Shown here: positions 4,785 to 7,211 of the stretch, in pieces
Layout of the letters: each line of letters starts with the position of its first letter
How positions within the stretch are numbered: position 1 is the first letter of the stretch
Assembly (NCBI GenBank): GCA_019241735.1
Contig: JAFAWN010000225.1
Coordinates: 1-7,211 of the forward strand
Direction of reading: 5' to 3'
DNA: 7,211 bases
Source: Terriglobales bacterium
GTDB taxonomy: Bacteria; Acidobacteriota; Terriglobia; Terriglobales; Acidobacteriaceae
Notes under the pieces: generated by a model
What the model was told of the DNA's origin: nothing
What the model saw: the letters and a program-made list of their open reading frames with translations, nothing else
Databases searched by the model: none
Made by a program: the position numbers and the translations under genes

Positions 4785-7001
4785 ATGAATCTTGGACTGC
4801 GGCGTTTTCGACTAAAGATAATCGCGACCGCAGCGTGCGCAATGCTGTGCTTCAGTTGTGAGAAAGAAACAAAACCGTCATCGAGGCCGCCTTCTGCGCC
4901 GAGTGCTTCCATCAAAATCGATCAGCAGAGCTCTAAAATTTCGTTGATAACCTCGGCCGCGCAGTTTGACATTCTTCCCTCAGGTCTCATTCAGGCTTTT
5001 TTGCTGAAGAATAACCAGCGGCTGACTTTGGATGATCCGGCAAACGTCGAGCCTGGTACTATAGTCATTGCAGGCAAGACGTTGAATTTCAATCTTGACC
5101 TCAGTCAGTCCAAAGTGAGTGAGGCTTCGGGAAAGCTCGGCGGCGGCAAGCACATTGAAATTCCCGGCAGGGCCCCTTCCGGTCCAAACCTCACGGAAGT
5201 ACTGCACATTGACGCCTATGATGATTTTCCAAATCTCCTCCTCACCAGCACCGAGTACAGGAATGGAGGCAGTTCCAATGTCAAAATCGATCAGATTGTC
5301 GAGCAGCAGCATCTTTTCAACGCGAAACTCGCTGACGCGCAGGCAGCGCCGTACGACATGTGGAGCTATCAGGGATCAAGCTACGATTGGGGAAAGGACG
5401 ATGTTGTAAAGCTGTCGCAGCGCTTCTCGCAACCTAACTTGATGGGGCAAATGATTAAGGGAGGATACGGGGGCGGCATCCCGGTGGTAGCTTTTTGGAC
5501 GGCTTCGGTAGGTGAAGCAATTGGCCACGTCGAGACTCTGCCGCTCTCGCTATCCATTCCGGTGCGGGTCGAAGGGGATGGGCGAGTCAGCGCGGACGTT
5601 ACTATACCCGGCCTCAACATTTTGCGGCCCGGGGAAACCTACTCCACCCCGCGTACTTTTATCTCGATTTATTCCGGAGATTATTATCAGCCGCTGCGCC
5701 TATGGTCGAGCGTGCTGCAAAAAGAAGGTTGGGAGATTCCGAAACCTTCCAGCGAGGCTTACAACGTGAGCTGGTGCGGTTGGGGATATGAATTCAATGT
5801 AACGCCGGCGCAGATGCTGGGAACGGTACCGAAATTGAAAGAAATGGGGATTAAGTGGGCGACGCTGGATGATCGCTGGTTTGACACCTATGGTGACTGG
5901 CATCCGCGAAGTGATACTTTTCCCGGCGACGCGATCCAAAAAATGGTCGCGGATTTTCATAAGCAGGGAGAACTGGTACAGCTTTGGTGGTTGCCATTGG
6001 GCGTCGAAGATGGCGCCGGCAAATGGGAATCACACAAATACGTGGTGTCGGATATTGTTAAGCAACATCCCGAATGGTTGATACTCGGCAAAGATGGAAA
6101 GCATGCGCGAATTACGCGCAGTCTTGCGGCCCTCTGCCCCGCCGTGCCGGAAGTGCAGGCATATTACAAACGGCTGACGGAGAAATTCATTCGCGACTGG
6201 GATTTTGACGGCTCGAAACTAGATAATATTTACTCCGTCCCTGCCTGCTACAACCCCGCGCACCACCATAAGTCGCCGCAAGATTCGGTGAACGCGATGG
6301 CCGACGTTTACAAGACTATTTTTGAAACAACCCGCGCGCTGAAGCCGCAGAGTGTCACACAGAGTTGCCCCTGCGGAACGCCGCCTTCGCTGGCCTGGCT
6401 TCCTTACATGGACCAGGCGGTCACAGCGGATCCGGTGGGCGCGGTGCAGGTGCGTCGTCGCATAAAAATGTACAAAGCGCTGCTCGGCCCTGAAGCGGCC
6501 GTCTATGGTGATCATGTGGAGTTGTCGGCGATGACCCGGGTGGGCCACGACTGGTCCGAGCATGGAGATGACTTTGCCTCGACCATTGGAACGGGCGGGG
6601 TTGTCGGGACAAAATTCGTGTGGCCAGATCCCGGGCCAAAATTTAAGGCGGTGAATCTTACGGAGCAGAAAGAGCAGCACTGGCAGAAATGGATCGGCAT
6701 TTACAACGAAAAGATGCTCTCGAAGGGTACATTTCTTCCGCTGTATACCTATGGTTACGATTTTCCTGAAGCCTATGCAATCGAAAAAGACGGAAAGATG
6801 TACTACGCTTTTTTTGCTTCGGACCAAAGTCCCTGGAAAGGCGAAGTTACTCTTCGGGGATTAAAACCGGGAACCTACCGCGTTATGGATTATGGTTCCG
6901 GAAAAGATTTGGGGCCGGTCCGGGCTGCGGCAGGCATCGATCCAAAATTGAATCCCGAGTTTTCCGACCACCTGTTGCTGGAAGTTACTCCACAGCCGTA
7001 A
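4785..7001 (+). CDS. GH36-like alpha-galactosidase-type glycosidase, putative lipoprotein
   Basis: This is an exo-glycosidase of clan GH-D, 738 residues, closest by motif to GH36 (alpha-galactosidase and related). MNLGLRRFRLKIIATAACAM then LCFSC is a signal peptide; C25 with the following Ser/Pro-rich linker suggests a lipoprotein, although the lipobox is not canonical. Residues about 45-320 form the N-terminal beta-sandwich. The TIM barrel, about 325-640, shows LDDRWF (361-366), GDW (370-372), HPEW (428-431), KLDN (478-481) with D480 as likely nucleophile, SCPCG (527-531) where GH36 usually has a Cys-Gly-rich loop, and TADP (547-550) with D549 as likely acid/base. The 69-residue gap between the two aspartates is near that of characterised GH36 enzymes. 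A beta domain ends the protein. DDRW replaces the usual DDGW. It is the last gene of the operon. Activity may be alpha-galactosidase or a related specificity. Confidence 0.9.
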   Translation: MNLGLRRFRLKIIATAACAMLCFSCEKETKPSSRPPSAPSASIKIDQQSSKISLITSAAQFDILPSGLIQAFLLKNNQRLTLDDPANVEPGTIVIAGKTLNFNLDLSQSKVSEASGKLGGGKHIEIPGRAPSGPNLTEVLHIDAYDDFPNLLLTSTEYRNGGSSNVKIDQIVEQQHLFNAKLADAQAAPYDMWSYQGSSYDWGKDDVVKLSQRFSQPNLMGQMIKGGYGGGIPVVAFWTASVGEAIGHVETLPLSLSIPVRVEGDGRVSADVTIPGLNILRPGETYSTPRTFISIYSGDYYQPLRLWSSVLQKEGWEIPKPSSEAYNVSWCGWGYEFNVTPAQMLGTVPKLKEMGIKWATLDDRWFDTYGDWHPRSDTFPGDAIQKMVADFHKQGELVQLWWLPLGVEDGAGKWESHKYVVSDIVKQHPEWLILGKDGKHARITRSLAALCPAVPEVQAYYKRLTEKFIRDWDFDGSKLDNIYSVPACYNPAHHHKSPQDSVNAMADVYKTIFETTRALKPQSVTQSCPCGTPPSLAWLPYMDQAVTADPVGAVQVRRRIKMYKALLGPEAAVYGDHVELSAMTRVGHDWSEHGDDFASTIGTGGVVGTKFVWPDPGPKFKAVNLTEQKEQHWQKWIGIYNEKMLSKGTFLPLYTYGYDFPEAYAIEKDGKMYYAFFASDQSPWKGEVTLRGLKPGTYRVMDYGSGKDLGPVRAAAGIDPKLNPEFSDHLLLEVTPQP

Positions 7002-7211
7002 CGGATCCCTCACGTCCGCCGTGCCTTCTAAAGAAATCCTCCCGGTGGGTCTGGTCGCGAAAGGCCTCTGTGCCCCCGGGGCGGGTGGTAGACAGTGCGC
7101 CGGCAAGGTTTCCTTGAGCCAGGCAAGTTGGAATATCCTTCCCGCGCACATATTGCGTAAGGAACCCGGCGTTGAAGCTGTCGCCTGCGCCTACGGGATC
7201 AACAACCTCGA
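6985..7211 (-). CDS. PfkB/ribokinase-family sugar kinase, C-terminal part
   Basis: Only the last 74 codons are in the window; the start lies beyond the right edge. The translation begins EVVDPVGAGDSFNAGFL, the second PfkB signature, with the GAGD anion hole and its catalytic-base aspartate, followed by a helix GNLAGALSTTRPGGTEAF typical of this family. The protein phosphorylates a sugar or sugar derivative with ATP in the cytoplasm. Ribokinase, fructokinase, 2-keto-3-deoxygluconate kinase and tagatose-6-phosphate kinase share these motifs, so the substrate is open. Its stop TAA (6987-6985) lies inside the 3' end of the convergent GH36 gene, a 17-bp tail-to-tail overlap. In context it could act on the sugar released by the GH36 enzyme. 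Confidence 0.93.
   Translation of the reverse strand, partial: EVVDPVGAGDSFNAGFLTQYVRGKDIPTCLAQGNLAGALSTTRPGGTEAFRDQTHREDFFRRHGGREGSVTAVE

Noticed and set aside
6219..6827. 202-codon minus-strand open frame opposite the GH36 gene
   Set aside because: It is antisense to the catalytic barrel, which has clear family motifs; the translation is Arg/His-rich and featureless.
7070..7083. GC-rich palindrome GCCCCCGGGGC
   Set aside because: It lies within the kinase coding sequence and is explained by its Pro-Gly-Gly codons.

Overview
The window is about 7.2 kb of bacterial chromosome that looks like a carbohydrate-utilisation locus. The protein style suggests a soil member of Acidobacteriota or a similar polysaccharide degrader: several exported enzymes whose signal peptides end in Ala-Gln, a right-handed beta-helix protein, a clan GH-D glycosidase and a DeoR-type sugar regulator. 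This assignment is inferred from style only; there is no rRNA or other phylogenetic marker. I see no tRNA, CRISPR array, insertion sequence, integrase or phage gene.

Layout. The left arm is on the minus strand. An AgaR-like DeoR-family regulator (stop at 1117, best start CTG at 1878) is followed after 37 bp by an APC-superfamily amino-acid/polyamine-type permease (1079 down to the left edge, C-terminus missing). Positions 1879-2064 form a divergent control region. It holds a good sigma70-type promoter for the right arm (TTGACA, 18 bp, TATAAG), a weaker promoter for the regulator, and sequences resembling the AgaR operator core placed over the right-arm transcription start and inside the regulator promoter.

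The right arm is a tightly packed three-gene plus-strand operon of predicted exported proteins: a secreted parallel beta-helix protein (2065-3573), a signal-peptide-bearing amidohydrolase-2-type metallohydrolase (3575-4768, apparently coupled through a TTG start 1 nt after the upstream stop), and a putative lipoprotein of the GH36 alpha-galactosidase type (4785-7001). Its end overlaps by 17 bp, tail to tail, the end of a minus-strand PfkB/ribokinase-type sugar kinase that enters from the right edge (6985-7211, C-terminal part only).

Working model (inference): a sugar-phosphate-responsive repressor represses its own operon and the divergent operon. The exported beta-helix protein and the GH36 enzyme attack a polysaccharide or glycan, the metallohydrolase removes an unidentified substituent or opens a lactone/amide, and imported sugar is phosphorylated inside the cell by a PfkB kinase. 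The AgaR-like regulator and the GH36 fold point toward a galactose- or galactosamine-type substrate, but specificity cannot be read from the sequence. The parts belong to known families; the least described aspects are the export of the amidohydrolase between two glycan-active proteins, the divergent active-site motifs of the GH36 enzyme, and the candidate operator pair.
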